Part shown: piece by piece, positions 50,198-58,918 of the stretch
How the letters are laid out: every line of letters begins with the position of its first letter
Numbering within the stretch: position 1 is the first letter of the stretch
Assembly (NCBI RefSeq): GCF_000024845.1
Contig: NC_013501.1
Coordinates: 2,646,874-2,710,873 of the forward strand
Direction: 5' to 3'
Origin: Rhodothermus marinus DSM 4252
GTDB taxonomy: Bacteria > Bacteroidota > Rhodothermia > Rhodothermales > Rhodothermaceae
DNA length: 64,000 bases
Position numbers and translations under genes: made by a program
The notes under the pieces: generated by a model
Databases searched by the model: none
The model's input: only the letters and a program-made list of their open reading frames with translations
What the model was told of the DNA's origin: nothing

Positions 50198-51301
50198 TTA
50201 GCGATAGAGGATCTCGACCCGCTGCGTCGGGGGCTGCTCGGCGTTGCGCAGGTTGACCTGTTCGACCACCTGCTCGGCCAGCCGGTAGAATGCCCTGGCC
50301 GAGGCGCTTTCGGGTTCGGCCAGCACGATCGGTTTGCCGAGGTCGCCGCCCTCGCGCACGGCTTCTTCGATGGGGATTTCGCCCAGGAAGGGCACGTCCA
50401 GCTCCTCGGCCAGCCGACGGGCCCCTCCGCGCCCGAAGATGTAGTATTTGCGGTCGGGTAGATCCGGCGGCGAGAAATAGGCCATGTTTTCGACGATGCC
50501 CAGCACGGGCACCTGCACGTTGTGGAACATGGCCACGCCCTTGCGGGCGTCGGCCAGTGCCACCGGCTGCGGGGTCGAGACGATGACGGCGCCGGTCAGT
50601 GCGATGGACTGGACGATGGTCAGCGGCACGTCGCCCGTGCCCGGCGGCAGGTCGAGGATCAGGTAGTCGAGCTCACCCCAGTCGGCTTCGCCCAGAAACT
50701 GGCGCAGCGCCTTGGCCACCATGGGACCGCGCCAGATGACAGCCTGCTCGGGATCGACGATGAAGCCCATCGAGAGCAGGCGCACGTTGTGCCGCACCAG
50801 CGGCACAATCTTGCGCTGCTCGTTGACGCGCGGCTTTTCGTCGCGCACGCCGAACATGGTGGGCACCGACGGCCCGTAGATGTCGGCGTCGAGCAGGCCC
50901 ACGTCGTAGCCCTGCTGCGCCAGCGCCACGGCCAGGTTGACGGCCACCGTGCTTTTGCCCACGCCGCCCTTCCCGGAGGCCACCGCGATGAAGTTCAGCA
51001 CGCCTTCGGGTTGCACCGACGGCATGGGGCCGCCGCCTTGCACCTCCAGACCGATCATCTCGGTGTCGGCGTCGATCTGCACCGCCAGCTCCGGCCCGAA
51101 GGCTTCCTGCAACAACTTCCGGCACTGCTCGGGTGCCTGACGGGCGAAGTCGGTATCGGGCCGTTTGAAGACCAGCGTAAACGAAACGCGGCCGTCTTCC
51201 ACACGCAGGTTCCGCACCATCTTGAGCCGCACGATGTCGCGGCCGCGCTCCGGCTCGACGACGCGCGCGAGCACGTGCAGCACTTCCTGAGGGGTGGGCA
51301 T
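50198..51301 (-). CDS. mrp: Mrp/NBP35 family Fe-S carrier ATPase with MIP18 domain
   Basis: 367 residues from the ATG at 51301. Residues 1-85 are a MIP18 (DUF59) domain. The deviant Walker A is ASGKGGVGKST at 108-118, followed by GLLDADIYGPSVPTMFG and LILDLPPGTGD. The usual CxxC after ENMAYF is missing (SPPDLPD instead), a feature I recall from Bacteroidetes Mrp. It acts in Fe-S cluster loading. The Nfu-type gene follows. Longer starts upstream add an implausible basic tail. Confidence 0.95.
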   Translation of the reverse strand: MPTPQEVLHVLARVVEPERGRDIVRLKMVRNLRVEDGRVSFTLVFKRPDTDFARQAPEQCRKLLQEAFGPELAVQIDADTEMIGLEVQGGGPMPSVQPEGVLNFIAVASGKGGVGKSTVAVNLAVALAQQGYDVGLLDADIYGPSVPTMFGVRDEKPRVNEQRKIVPLVRHNVRLLSMGFIVDPEQAVIWRGPMVAKALRQFLGEADWGELDYLILDLPPGTGDVPLTIVQSIALTGAVIVSTPQPVALADARKGVAMFHNVQVPVLGIVENMAYFSPPDLPDRKYYIFGRGGARRLAEELDVPFLGEIPIEEAVREGGDLGKPIVLAEPESASARAFYRLAEQVVEQVNLRNAEQPPTQRVEILYR

Positions 51302-51369
51302 GGCGCTACAGTTTCTGGCTTGTTCGGGGTGGCGCGAGTGGGACCGCAGCCTGCGCGAATTGTTCCGTT

Positions 51370-52284
51370 TCAGCGACGGGCCAGATGGCGAAGGATCAGT
51401 CCGTGCCGCAGCCCGAAAGGGCTGACGTGGCAGACCTTCCAGCCGCCCCATACCATGACCTCGTGCAGCAGCAGCGCGCCCATCGGCAGCACATCGGCCC
51501 GGCCGGCCAGCAGTTCGGGCCAGAGCGCCCGCACGGCTTCGGTCGGCATCTGCAGCAATCGGTCGCGCCAGGCGGCCACCGCAGCGCGCGTCAACGCGAT
51601 CGGCGCCCGGAGCGGAAAGCGGCGCGCCTCCAGCGCGGCCAGCGACACGCAGGTACCGGCCACCCCCACCAGCACCGGTGCGGAAGGCGGGGTGATTGCG
51701 GCCAGCGCTTCCCGGATCTGGCGCTGCGCTTCGGCAACGGCCTCAGGCGGTGGGGGCATTCCCGAAAAACAGCGTTCGGTCAGGCGCACCGTGCCGAGCG
51801 GGAGGCTGCGGGCAAACGTAATGGCGACGGTACCGTCAGGCCGACGCGTGCCCGCCACCAGCTCGGTCGAGCCGCCGCCGATGTCCACGGCCAGGCAGGG
51901 CCCTTCGGGCAGGCCGGGGGCGGCCAGCGCACCGGCCAGGCTCCACCGGGCTTCCTCATCGCCGGAGATCACTTCGAGCTCGACGCCCAGCACTTCGCGC
52001 ACCACTTCGGCCACAGCCTGCGCGTTACGGGCTTCGCGCGTGGCACTGGTAGCCGCCACGATGCAGGCTTCGACGGCATGCGCCCGGAGCGCGTCGCGAT
52101 AGGATTCCAGCGTGCGGTGGAGTCGCTCCAGCGCAGCCAGGCTGATCGTGCCGGTACGCTCCAGTCCTTCTCCCAACCGCACGAACCGCTCGGCCTCGTA
52201 GCGGGGTTGCAGCCGCCCGTCGGCCACCTCGGCGATGAGCAGCAGGGCCGTATTGGTGCCCAGGTCGATCGCGGCCAGCCGCAC
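51370..52284 (-). CDS. Ppx/GppA-family exopolyphosphatase / guanosine pentaphosphatase
   Basis: 304 residues, ASKHA fold. Motifs are RLAAIDLGTNTALLLIAEV at 2-20, ATSATREARNAQAVAEVV near 79-96, ISGDEEARWSL near 109-119 and CLAVDIGGGSTEL near 129-141. It hydrolyses polyphosphate or pppGpp. The protein lacks the C-terminal HD extension of E. coli Ppx, so it is the short bacterial type. It starts 4 bases after the prmA stop. Confidence 0.93.
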   Translation of the reverse strand: MRLAAIDLGTNTALLLIAEVADGRLQPRYEAERFVRLGEGLERTGTISLAALERLHRTLESYRDALRAHAVEACIVAATSATREARNAQAVAEVVREVLGVELEVISGDEEARWSLAGALAAPGLPEGPCLAVDIGGGSTELVAGTRRPDGTVAITFARSLPLGTVRLTERCFSGMPPPPEAVAEAQRQIREALAAITPPSAPVLVGVAGTCVSLAALEARRFPLRAPIALTRAAVAAWRDRLLQMPTEAVRALWPELLAGRADVLPMGALLLHEVMVWGGWKVCHVSPFGLRHGLILRHLARR

Positions 52285-52288
52285 GGTT

Positions 52289-53206
52289 TCAGACCGTTCG
52301 TTTCAGCATGACGGCCCACCAGGCATTTTCCATTGCCTCGTGAACGGGCTCCAGGTCGTGCGCGGCCGCCGTCTCCAGCATCAGCTCGCGCTCCTCGCGC
52401 AGCAGGCCCGAGAGCAGCACGTAGCCGGTGGGGCGTACCTTTTCCCGAAAAGCCGGCAGCAGCTCGCAGAGCACGCGCCGGTGAATGTTGGCGAGAATCA
52501 GATCGAAGTCGCGCTCGGGCACCACCTCGATGGATCCCTGTCGGAATTCGACGCGGTCGGCCACGCCGTTGCGGGCGAAGTTTTCCTGCGCATTTTCGGC
52601 CGCCCAGGGATCGATGTCGAACGCAATGGCCGAGCCGGCCCCCAGCTTCAGCGCGGCAATGGTCAGAATGCCCGTTCCGGTGCCGGCGTCGAGCACCCGG
52701 GCGCCCGGCTCCACGCAGTCGGGCAGCATCTGCAGCAGCAGACGCGTACTTTCGTGGTAGCCGGTGCCGAAGCTCATTTTCGGATCGATCTCCAGCACGA
52801 TGTGCGTGGCGTAGGCCTCGGGCACGGCATGCCAGCTCGGCTTGATCAGAAACGGTCCGACCGCGATGGGCTGCAGCTGCGACTCCCAGCGGGCGTTCCA
52901 GTTTTCCGGCTCGATCGTGCGCACCTCGATCTCGTCGGGCAGTCCCTGACGACGCAGCAGGTCGCGCACGGCTTCCCGGACGGCCGCCCGCCACTGGGAG
53001 GCCGGCATGTAGGCTTTCAGGTGATCGGGTTCTTCCCAGAAGGCCTCGAAACCCAGCGCGTCGAGCTGAATGACCAGCGGATCGTGGAGCGCCTCGGGCA
53101 CAGGCAGTACAACCTCGATCGTGGGTTCACTGATCGAGACGCTCAATTCGGAGTCCCCAGGCTTCGGGTTCATCGGGTGCCGGATATTCGAACTGTCCAT
53201 AGGCAT
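52289..53206 (-). CDS. prmA: Ribosomal protein L11 methyltransferase
   Basis: Up to 305 residues; methylates L11 using SAM. Methyltransferase motifs are RVLDAGTGTGILTIAALKLGA near 168-188 and FDIDPWAAENAQENF, with LILANIH in place of the usual NxPY. The N-terminal substrate domain is present. The start is uncertain: 53206 overlaps the preceding gene by 80 bases and an internal ATG at 53173 (MNPKPGDSEL) overlaps by 47. Both overlap, so the boundary may involve coupled translation. Confidence 0.93.
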   Translation of the reverse strand: MPMDSSNIRHPMNPKPGDSELSVSISEPTIEVVLPVPEALHDPLVIQLDALGFEAFWEEPDHLKAYMPASQWRAAVREAVRDLLRRQGLPDEIEVRTIEPENWNARWESQLQPIAVGPFLIKPSWHAVPEAYATHIVLEIDPKMSFGTGYHESTRLLLQMLPDCVEPGARVLDAGTGTGILTIAALKLGAGSAIAFDIDPWAAENAQENFARNGVADRVEFRQGSIEVVPERDFDLILANIHRRVLCELLPAFREKVRPTGYVLLSGLLREERELMLETAAAHDLEPVHEAMENAWWAVMLKRTV

Positions 53207-54881
53207 GCGAAAAATCGGTCCGAAAATGCGCCGTGTAGGAGCCGGGCGGCAGCGTCAGCGTCGTGTCGGCCAGCCGGTTACGCGCATCACCACCGGCCGG
53301 GCGTGTGTGTTCCCAGGTCATCTCCCAGACGACCTCGCCCGTGCCGGTGCGTTCGATCCAGCCGTAATCGTACCGTCCGCTGATCGACAGTTCGCCCACC
53401 GCCCGGATGCGCAGCCGCGTGGGCCGGTCTAAAGTAAACGCCTGAACGCGATGTTCGTTGTTGCCGACGCGGGTCAGATCGACGAGCACCCGACCGGCAG
53501 GCAGCGGCGCGACGGTCGTGGTCGGCGGGCTTTCGGATGCCGACGGGGCCGCCTCGGTCGCCACCTGCAACGCCTCCAGACCGGGCGCAAGCACGAAGAG
53601 CGTCACGCCCCAGCGTTCGGGATGCTCGGGCTGTCCGTTGCGCCAGTCGCCGTAGGCGTGCGAGTCGTCCGTGCGGTAGTGCAGCGTGTAGCGGCCGGGC
53701 CCGAGCACGAGCGCGGCAATTTCCAGGCGGTTGTTGGGATGGCCGCCGGCCGGGACCGAGCGAGCGCGACGCATTTCCCAGACAACGACGCCCGTGCTGT
53801 CGGTCAGCCAGGCATAGTCGTAGCGGCGATTGCGGGTGCCCAGCTCGCCCAGCGCATAGAGCAGGACCGACACGCTGTCGGCCGCGACGAAGTCGGCGCG
53901 GCGATTTTCATCGTTGCCGACGGCCGTCAGTTGCAGGACAGGCTGCAGCTGCTCCCAGGGATCGAAAAGGGCCACGCTTGTGTCTTCCGGATGCATCCGC
54001 CAGAGCGTCAGCCCCCAGGCGGCCGGATCGAGGGGCGGATTGAAGCGCCAGTTGCCGAAGGCGTGGGCGTCGTCGGTCTGAAACCAGGCGCGATAGAGGC
54101 CGGGCGCCAGCGTCAGCGTGTCCAGCACCTGTCGGTTGCCGCGCCAGCCACCGGCCGGGCGGGTCTGCGCGTAGGTCATCTCCCAGACGCGCCGGCCTTC
54201 GGGAAGCAGCTCGATCCATCCGTAGTCGGCCGGCTCCGGGTCGAACTCGCCTACCGCATAAAGGCGGACGCGCGTGGGGGCCTGCACCTCCAGCAGCGCC
54301 ATGCGGGCCATGGCCGAAGGCATGGGTGCGGCGGTCCAGAGCAGCGCCGGTCCGCCGGGAGGCAGTGGCCGATCGTCTTCCAGTCGAAGCGCGGCCACGT
54401 CGTCCAGCACCCGAAAGCGCAGCGTCCAGTCGCGGCGGCTGCGTGCCCAGGGCGCTTCGGGCGAGAGCCAGGCCCAGAAACCGGTGCGGCGCGGCACGTC
54501 GCCCTGCGTGGTGAAAAAGACTTCGTAGCGGCCGGGCGCCAAGCGAAGCGTATCGCGCACCCGGAAGCGCAGCGACTCGGTGCCGGGCGGCGGTTGCATC
54601 TGCCAGACGACGTGCCGATCGGCCGTGCGCAGCAGCCAGCCATAGGCGGCCGGTGCCGCTTCTTGCCCTTCGCCCGATCGGGCCCCGACGCCTTCCAGCA
54701 CCAACCGGACCGGACGCGCGACCACCAGCACGCGGTGGTACAGGGCACCCGGCGCCATGTCGGCAAACACGACGACCTCACCGGCCGGATGTGCCCGTCG
54801 CTGGCAGGCACGCAGGCCCACCAGCAACGCCAGCAACACCAGCACGACAAGCTGCCAGCGGATAAGCGTGGTTCGCGACAT
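53127..54881 (-). CDS. Exported protein with four tandem copies of an unnamed domain
   Basis: 584 residues. An N-terminal signal or anchor (LVVLVLLALLVGLRAC) precedes four related units of about 120 residues at roughly 35-170 (degenerate), 190-310, 320-450 and 465-584. Each has Y-YGWIE/L, VVWEM, TRPAGG---NR, L-PG-Y---F-TD and HAYG or HAFG followed by WGL. I do not recognise the domain. The unit reads like a beta-sandwich carbohydrate- or ligand-binding module. It overlaps prmA and has no obvious partner. Confidence 0.85.
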   Translation of the reverse strand: MSRTTLIRWQLVVLVLLALLVGLRACQRRAHPAGEVVVFADMAPGALYHRVLVVARPVRLVLEGVGARSGEGQEAAPAAYGWLLRTADRHVVWQMQPPPGTESLRFRVRDTLRLAPGRYEVFFTTQGDVPRRTGFWAWLSPEAPWARSRRDWTLRFRVLDDVAALRLEDDRPLPPGGPALLWTAAPMPSAMARMALLEVQAPTRVRLYAVGEFDPEPADYGWIELLPEGRRVWEMTYAQTRPAGGWRGNRQVLDTLTLAPGLYRAWFQTDDAHAFGNWRFNPPLDPAAWGLTLWRMHPEDTSVALFDPWEQLQPVLQLTAVGNDENRRADFVAADSVSVLLYALGELGTRNRRYDYAWLTDSTGVVVWEMRRARSVPAGGHPNNRLEIAALVLGPGRYTLHYRTDDSHAYGDWRNGQPEHPERWGVTLFVLAPGLEALQVATEAAPSASESPPTTTVAPLPAGRVLVDLTRVGNNEHRVQAFTLDRPTRLRIRAVGELSISGRYDYGWIERTGTGEVVWEMTWEHTRPAGGDARNRLADTTLTLPPGSYTAHFRTDFSHAYGQFEYPAPDEPEAWGLRIERLDQ

Positions 54882-55089
54882 GGCAGGGCCTCACCGGTTC
54901 GGGATCGGGCGTACGCGCACCGTCGGCCAAAAGTTACAACGACGTATACGCGCCGCCCTGCCCCTGGCGTTGTATTGATCAGAAAAAAAGCGTAACAAAG
55001 GCCCGCCGTTTTCAGTATGATGCAGACGACCGCGCACAGGCGGGCTTCGGATCGAGATTGCTTCGCGCCACGGAATTTTTCAGGTCTGC

Positions 55090-57336
55090 ATGATACGCAA
55101 CGTGACGATTCCTTCGCTGCAGCAGACGGAGATGCTGCTTCAGCAACGGCGCACCCGCCTGTTTCTGCTGTTGCCGTTCTTCGGGACCGGCTACATTCTG
55201 TCGGTCGTCTTCCATCTGCTGACCTGGAAGTCGGGCACGCCGCCCTCGACCTGGGTCCGTCTGTTCTACTACGACGGGCTCATGCTGATCACCTACGGCG
55301 CGTTGTGGCTGCTGCTCTGGGGCGAGACGCACCAGCGCGGCACCTCCCCGACGCGCACGTTCTGGAGTCTGACCGTCGCCTCGCTGCTTTTCCTGGGGCT
55401 TGGCTATCTGGTGCTGCGCATCGGCCGTCCGTCCGGCGATCTGGCTCTGTCGGCGCCGGTCACCGGCTTCGCCTACGAGACGGGCGTGCCGCTGACCTGG
55501 GCGGCCGTCGTGCAGATGAACGTGCTGGCCCTGCTCGAGGCGCTGCTGGCCTTCTGGCTGCTGCTGCAACTTCGGGGGCTGGTCCTGTTCAAACGCACGC
55601 GCCAGAGCGAGCGGAGCTGGCGCTGGATGCTGATCACCATGGCCGGCTCGGCCCTGCTGGTCGATCTGTTCCAGCCGGGCGAATTCGTGCTGGCGCTGCT
55701 GCTGAGCCTGCCGGTCGGGCTCATGCTGCGCAATGCCTTTCGCGTCGCCTGGATCCTGTATCTCACCTTCCGCCAGAAGCTGCTGAACCTGGGGCTGACC
55801 GTGCTGGCCACCGGCGCACTGTCGGGCACGCTGGCCTTTACCAGCGGCCCGGCCCACGAATACGTCTGGCACTACAGCCCGGCCCTGAGCAGCTTTGTCA
55901 ACCTGAGCCTGGCCTTTGGTATTCTCTATCTGGTCACCTCATTTCTGTCGCTGCTCTTTCACCTGCCCACGACGGGCGCCTTTCAGCGGAAGGTGGACGA
56001 ACTGGCCGCGCTCCATGCGCTGATGCAGATGGTCAGCCAGGTGTTCGACGTGGAGCGGCTGACCGAGACGATCGTCCGGCTGCCGGTCGAAGCCGGCGTG
56101 GCGCAGGCCGCCTGGCTGGCCCTGCCGGACTTTCAGACGACGTTCCGGCCCCGGATCGTGGCGGCTTACAACCTGCCGGAAGGTCAGACCCCGGAGGCAC
56201 TCGTGGACATCGAAGCGCTCTATCAGGAGGTGGCTTCCCGGCGACAGTTTCTGCTGCTGGAGCAGGCGCTGACCGATCACCGGGTGCGGGCTCGGCCGGA
56301 GCACGGCATCGGTAGCCTGCTGGTCGTGCCGCTGATTGCCCGCAACGAGCTGCTGGGTGTGCTGTTCGTCACGCGCGAGGTGGCCTACGGCTTCGAGCAG
56401 GACGACGTCGAGGCCATCTCGGTGTTTGCCACGCAGGCGGCCCTCGCCCTCGACAACGCCCGCCTGCTCAGCGAACGTCTGGAAAAGGAACGCCTGGCGC
56501 GCGAGCTGGCCATCGCACGCGACGTGCAGCGCCGCCTGCTCCCCCAGCAACTTCCCCGACTTCCCGGCCTGCAGATCGTGGCCTCCAGCGTCCCGGCCCA
56601 GGAAGTGGGCGGCGACTACTACGACCTGCTCCAGCTCGACAACCATCGGCTGGCCTTCATCGTGGCCGACGTGGCCGGCAAGGGGACCTCGGCCGCCTTC
56701 TACATGGCCGAACTGCAGGGCATCTTCCGGGCCCTGAGCCCGCTCAACCCCGATCCGGTGGTTTTTCTGACCCAGGCCAACCAGGCGCTTTTCGAAACGC
56801 TGGAGCGTAAGGCGTTCATTTCGGCCGTTTATGGCGTGTTCGATGTGGCAAAAGGCACGGTGACGCTGGCCCGCGCCGGTCATCCGCCCCCGATTCTCCT
56901 GCGCCCACACGCACCGCCGCGTCTGCTTCGACTCCAGGGATTGGGGCTGGGACTGGACCGGGGCGAACTCTTTTGCCGCACGCTGCAGCCCTGTACGCTC
57001 TCGCTCCAGGCCGGCGACCGCCTGCTGCTGTACACCGACGGTCTGATCGAAAGCCGCAACGACCGAGGCGAAGCCTTCGGCTACGATCGGCTGCTCCAGA
57101 CCCTCGAAGCGCACGCACGGGACACCGCCGTGTCGTTGCACCGCCATCTACTCGAAGCGCTGGCGCAGTTTACCGGCCATCCCGCCTATGATGACGACCT
57201 GACCCTTGTTATCTTCCAGTGGCAGGAAGTGCCGATGCTTCAGGAAGCGCGGAACCGTCAGGACATGCAGGCGCAGACCGCCGGAGCGTCGGCCTCGACC
57301 GCCCAACCCTCGCAGCCTTCGAAGCAAGCGCCATGA
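55090..57336 (+). CDS. SpoIIE-type PP2C phosphatase with membrane and GAF domains
   Basis: 748 residues. The N-terminal half has about seven helices (residues 25-295), followed by a GAF domain (about 305-460) and a short coiled linker. The PP2C/SpoIIE domain starts at RDVQRRLLPQQLPRLPG near 480 and contains EVGGDYYDLLQLD, VADVAGKGTSAAFYMA and LLLYTDGLIESRND, the metal-binding aspartates. It dephosphorylates an anti-anti-sigma factor. The next two genes are that factor and its anti-sigma kinase; the ATGA overlap with the first supports one unit. Confidence 0.93.
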   Translation: MIRNVTIPSLQQTEMLLQQRRTRLFLLLPFFGTGYILSVVFHLLTWKSGTPPSTWVRLFYYDGLMLITYGALWLLLWGETHQRGTSPTRTFWSLTVASLLFLGLGYLVLRIGRPSGDLALSAPVTGFAYETGVPLTWAAVVQMNVLALLEALLAFWLLLQLRGLVLFKRTRQSERSWRWMLITMAGSALLVDLFQPGEFVLALLLSLPVGLMLRNAFRVAWILYLTFRQKLLNLGLTVLATGALSGTLAFTSGPAHEYVWHYSPALSSFVNLSLAFGILYLVTSFLSLLFHLPTTGAFQRKVDELAALHALMQMVSQVFDVERLTETIVRLPVEAGVAQAAWLALPDFQTTFRPRIVAAYNLPEGQTPEALVDIEALYQEVASRRQFLLLEQALTDHRVRARPEHGIGSLLVVPLIARNELLGVLFVTREVAYGFEQDDVEAISVFATQAALALDNARLLSERLEKERLARELAIARDVQRRLLPQQLPRLPGLQIVASSVPAQEVGGDYYDLLQLDNHRLAFIVADVAGKGTSAAFYMAELQGIFRALSPLNPDPVVFLTQANQALFETLERKAFISAVYGVFDVAKGTVTLARAGHPPPILLRPHAPPRLLRLQGLGLGLDRGELFCRTLQPCTLSLQAGDRLLLYTDGLIESRNDRGEAFGYDRLLQTLEAHARDTAVSLHRHLLEALAQFTGHPAYDDDLTLVIFQWQEVPMLQEARNRQDMQAQTAGASASTAQPSQPSKQAP

Positions 57337-57707
57337 GCAATTTTTCGGTAGGATTCCGACAGCACGACGGCGTGCAGATTCTGGATCTGCACGGAGAACT
57401 CGACGCGCACACAGCCCCGGAGCTGGAGGCCGCCCTCCAGAAATGTCTCCAGCATGGCCATTACAACATTCTGATCAACGGACGTGATCTGGAGTACATC
57501 TCCAGCGCCGGCCTGGGCGTGTTTATGGCCTACATCGAAGAGATCCGCGAGAAAGGCGGTGATCTGAAGATTGCCGAACTCAAACCCGGCGTGTACAACG
57601 TGTTCGACCTGCTGGGTTTTCCGCTGCTGTTCGACATTCTGCCCTCGGAAACCGAAGCCCTGGAGCGTTTCGCCCGGGGCGAACGCCCGGCGCTTCCATC
57701 CTCCTGA
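57333..57707 (+). CDS. STAS-domain anti-anti-sigma factor
   Basis: 124 residues. The start overlaps the phosphatase stop by 4 bases. The STAS signature is LDLHGELDAHTAPELE near residues 17-32 and DLEYISSAGLGVFMAYIEE near 52-70, with S57/S58 as the phosphorylation site. The phosphatase upstream would activate it and the kinase downstream would inactivate it. The phosphorylated state then frees or sequesters the anti-sigma factor. Confidence 0.93.
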   Translation: MSNFSVGFRQHDGVQILDLHGELDAHTAPELEAALQKCLQHGHYNILINGRDLEYISSAGLGVFMAYIEEIREKGGDLKIAELKPGVYNVFDLLGFPLLFDILPSETEALERFARGERPALPSS

Positions 57708-57723
57708 GTAATCGGAGCCTGCC

Positions 57724-58179
57724 GTGAGCCGCGCGCTTTACACCCTCCGGATTCCCAGCTCGACGCGCTACCTGCAGACGGTACGGCGCTTCGTGGAGCG
57801 GCATGCTCGCGCGGCCGGCCTTTCGGAGGAGGCGATCGAGCGGCTCAAACTGGCCGTCGATGAAGCCTGCACGAACATCATCAAACACGCCTACAAGGGA
57901 CGTCCGGACCGGCCCATCGACGTGGCCGTGCTGCTCGAGCCGGACCGCTTCGTCGTACGCATCCGCGACCAGGGCGAAGCGTTCGATCCGACCCGCTACC
58001 GCGCGCCCGATCTGCGCACGCTCATCCGGAAGCGTCAGGGCGGCGGTCTGGGCGTGCGGCTGATCCATCAGCTCATGGACGAGGTCACCTACCGGAGCCA
58101 GGGACGCTACAACGAAGTGCAGCTCATCAAATACCTGACCCCTTCCGACACGGCCCTGCCGCCCTCGGCCAGCGCCTGA
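57724..58179 (+). CDS. Anti-sigma regulatory kinase (RsbW/SpoIIAB-like HATPase)
   Basis: 151 residues from a GTG start with GGAG upstream. HATPase_c boxes are N (LAVDEACTNIIKHAY), G1 (IRDQGEAFDP) and G2 (GGGLGVRLIHQLMDEV). It would phosphorylate the STAS protein and bind a sigma or other target. No sigma factor of the SigB/SigF class is in the window, so the output is unknown. It is 16 bases after the STAS gene. Confidence 0.92.
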   Translation: MSRALYTLRIPSSTRYLQTVRRFVERHARAAGLSEEAIERLKLAVDEACTNIIKHAYKGRPDRPIDVAVLLEPDRFVVRIRDQGEAFDPTRYRAPDLRTLIRKRQGGGLGVRLIHQLMDEVTYRSQGRYNEVQLIKYLTPSDTALPPSASA

Positions 58180-58180
58180 G

Positions 58181-58918
58181 CTACCGCCGTCCCCGATAGA
58201 GCGACGCGATCCCGAATGTCAGCGGCTTCCACTGCAGATCCCGAAAGCCCACCTTTTCCATACGGCGCAGAAAATCCGGGCCGTCCGGGAAGGCCTCAAC
58301 GGAGGCCGGCAGGTAGCGATAGGCTCCTTCGTCGCGCGACAGCCAGGCGCCGATGCGCGGCAGCACGTGATGGGCATACCAGCGGTAGAGCGTGCGAATG
58401 ACCGGTGTGCGCGGGCGGCTGAACTCCAGCACCACCAGCACCCCGCCCGGCCGCAGGACCCGGTAGCTCTCGCGCAGTCCGCGCTCCAGGTTTTCGAAGT
58501 TGCGCACGCCGAAGGCCACCAGCACCGCATCGAACTGGGCGTCGGAAAACGGCAGCTTCTCTGCGTCGCCCCTGCGCAGCACCACGCGCTCGCTCAGCCC
58601 CAGCCGATCCACTTTCTGCCGGCCGACCTGCAACATCGATTCGGCGATGTCCACCCCTACGACGCGCTCGACGGGCAGGCGACGTGCCACCTCGATCGCC
58701 AGGTCGGCCGTGCCGGTGGCCACGTCCAGCACACGCCGCGGCTGCTCAGGCGCGATCATTTCCACGGCCCGCCGCCGCCAGCGCCGATCGATGCCGGCGC
58801 TCAGGATGCGGTTGAGCAGGTCGTAGCGCGGCGCGATGGCATCGAACATAGCCGCCACCTGCCGCTTCTTACCCCGCTTCTCCCCGATCGGCGGATAGTG
58901 CTTGCGACGGTGCGGCAT
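58181..58918 (-). CDS. ubiE: Demethylmenaquinone / ubiquinone methyltransferase
   Basis: 245 residues, UbiE/MenG family. Motifs are MFDAIAPRYDLLNRILSAGIDRRWR near residues 24-48, VLDVATGTADLAIEVAR near 63-79 and FGVRNFENLERGLRESYRVLRPGG near 132-155. It methylates the menaquinone or ubiquinone ring. It overlaps pfkA by 1 base; UbiE and the glycolytic gene share a transcript only by position. In this lineage menaquinone is the likely quinone. Confidence 0.95.
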   Translation of the reverse strand: MPHRRKHYPPIGEKRGKKRQVAAMFDAIAPRYDLLNRILSAGIDRRWRRRAVEMIAPEQPRRVLDVATGTADLAIEVARRLPVERVVGVDIAESMLQVGRQKVDRLGLSERVVLRRGDAEKLPFSDAQFDAVLVAFGVRNFENLERGLRESYRVLRPGGVLVVLEFSRPRTPVIRTLYRWYAHHVLPRIGAWLSRDEGAYRYLPASVEAFPDGPDFLRRMEKVGFRDLQWKPLTFGIASLYRGRR

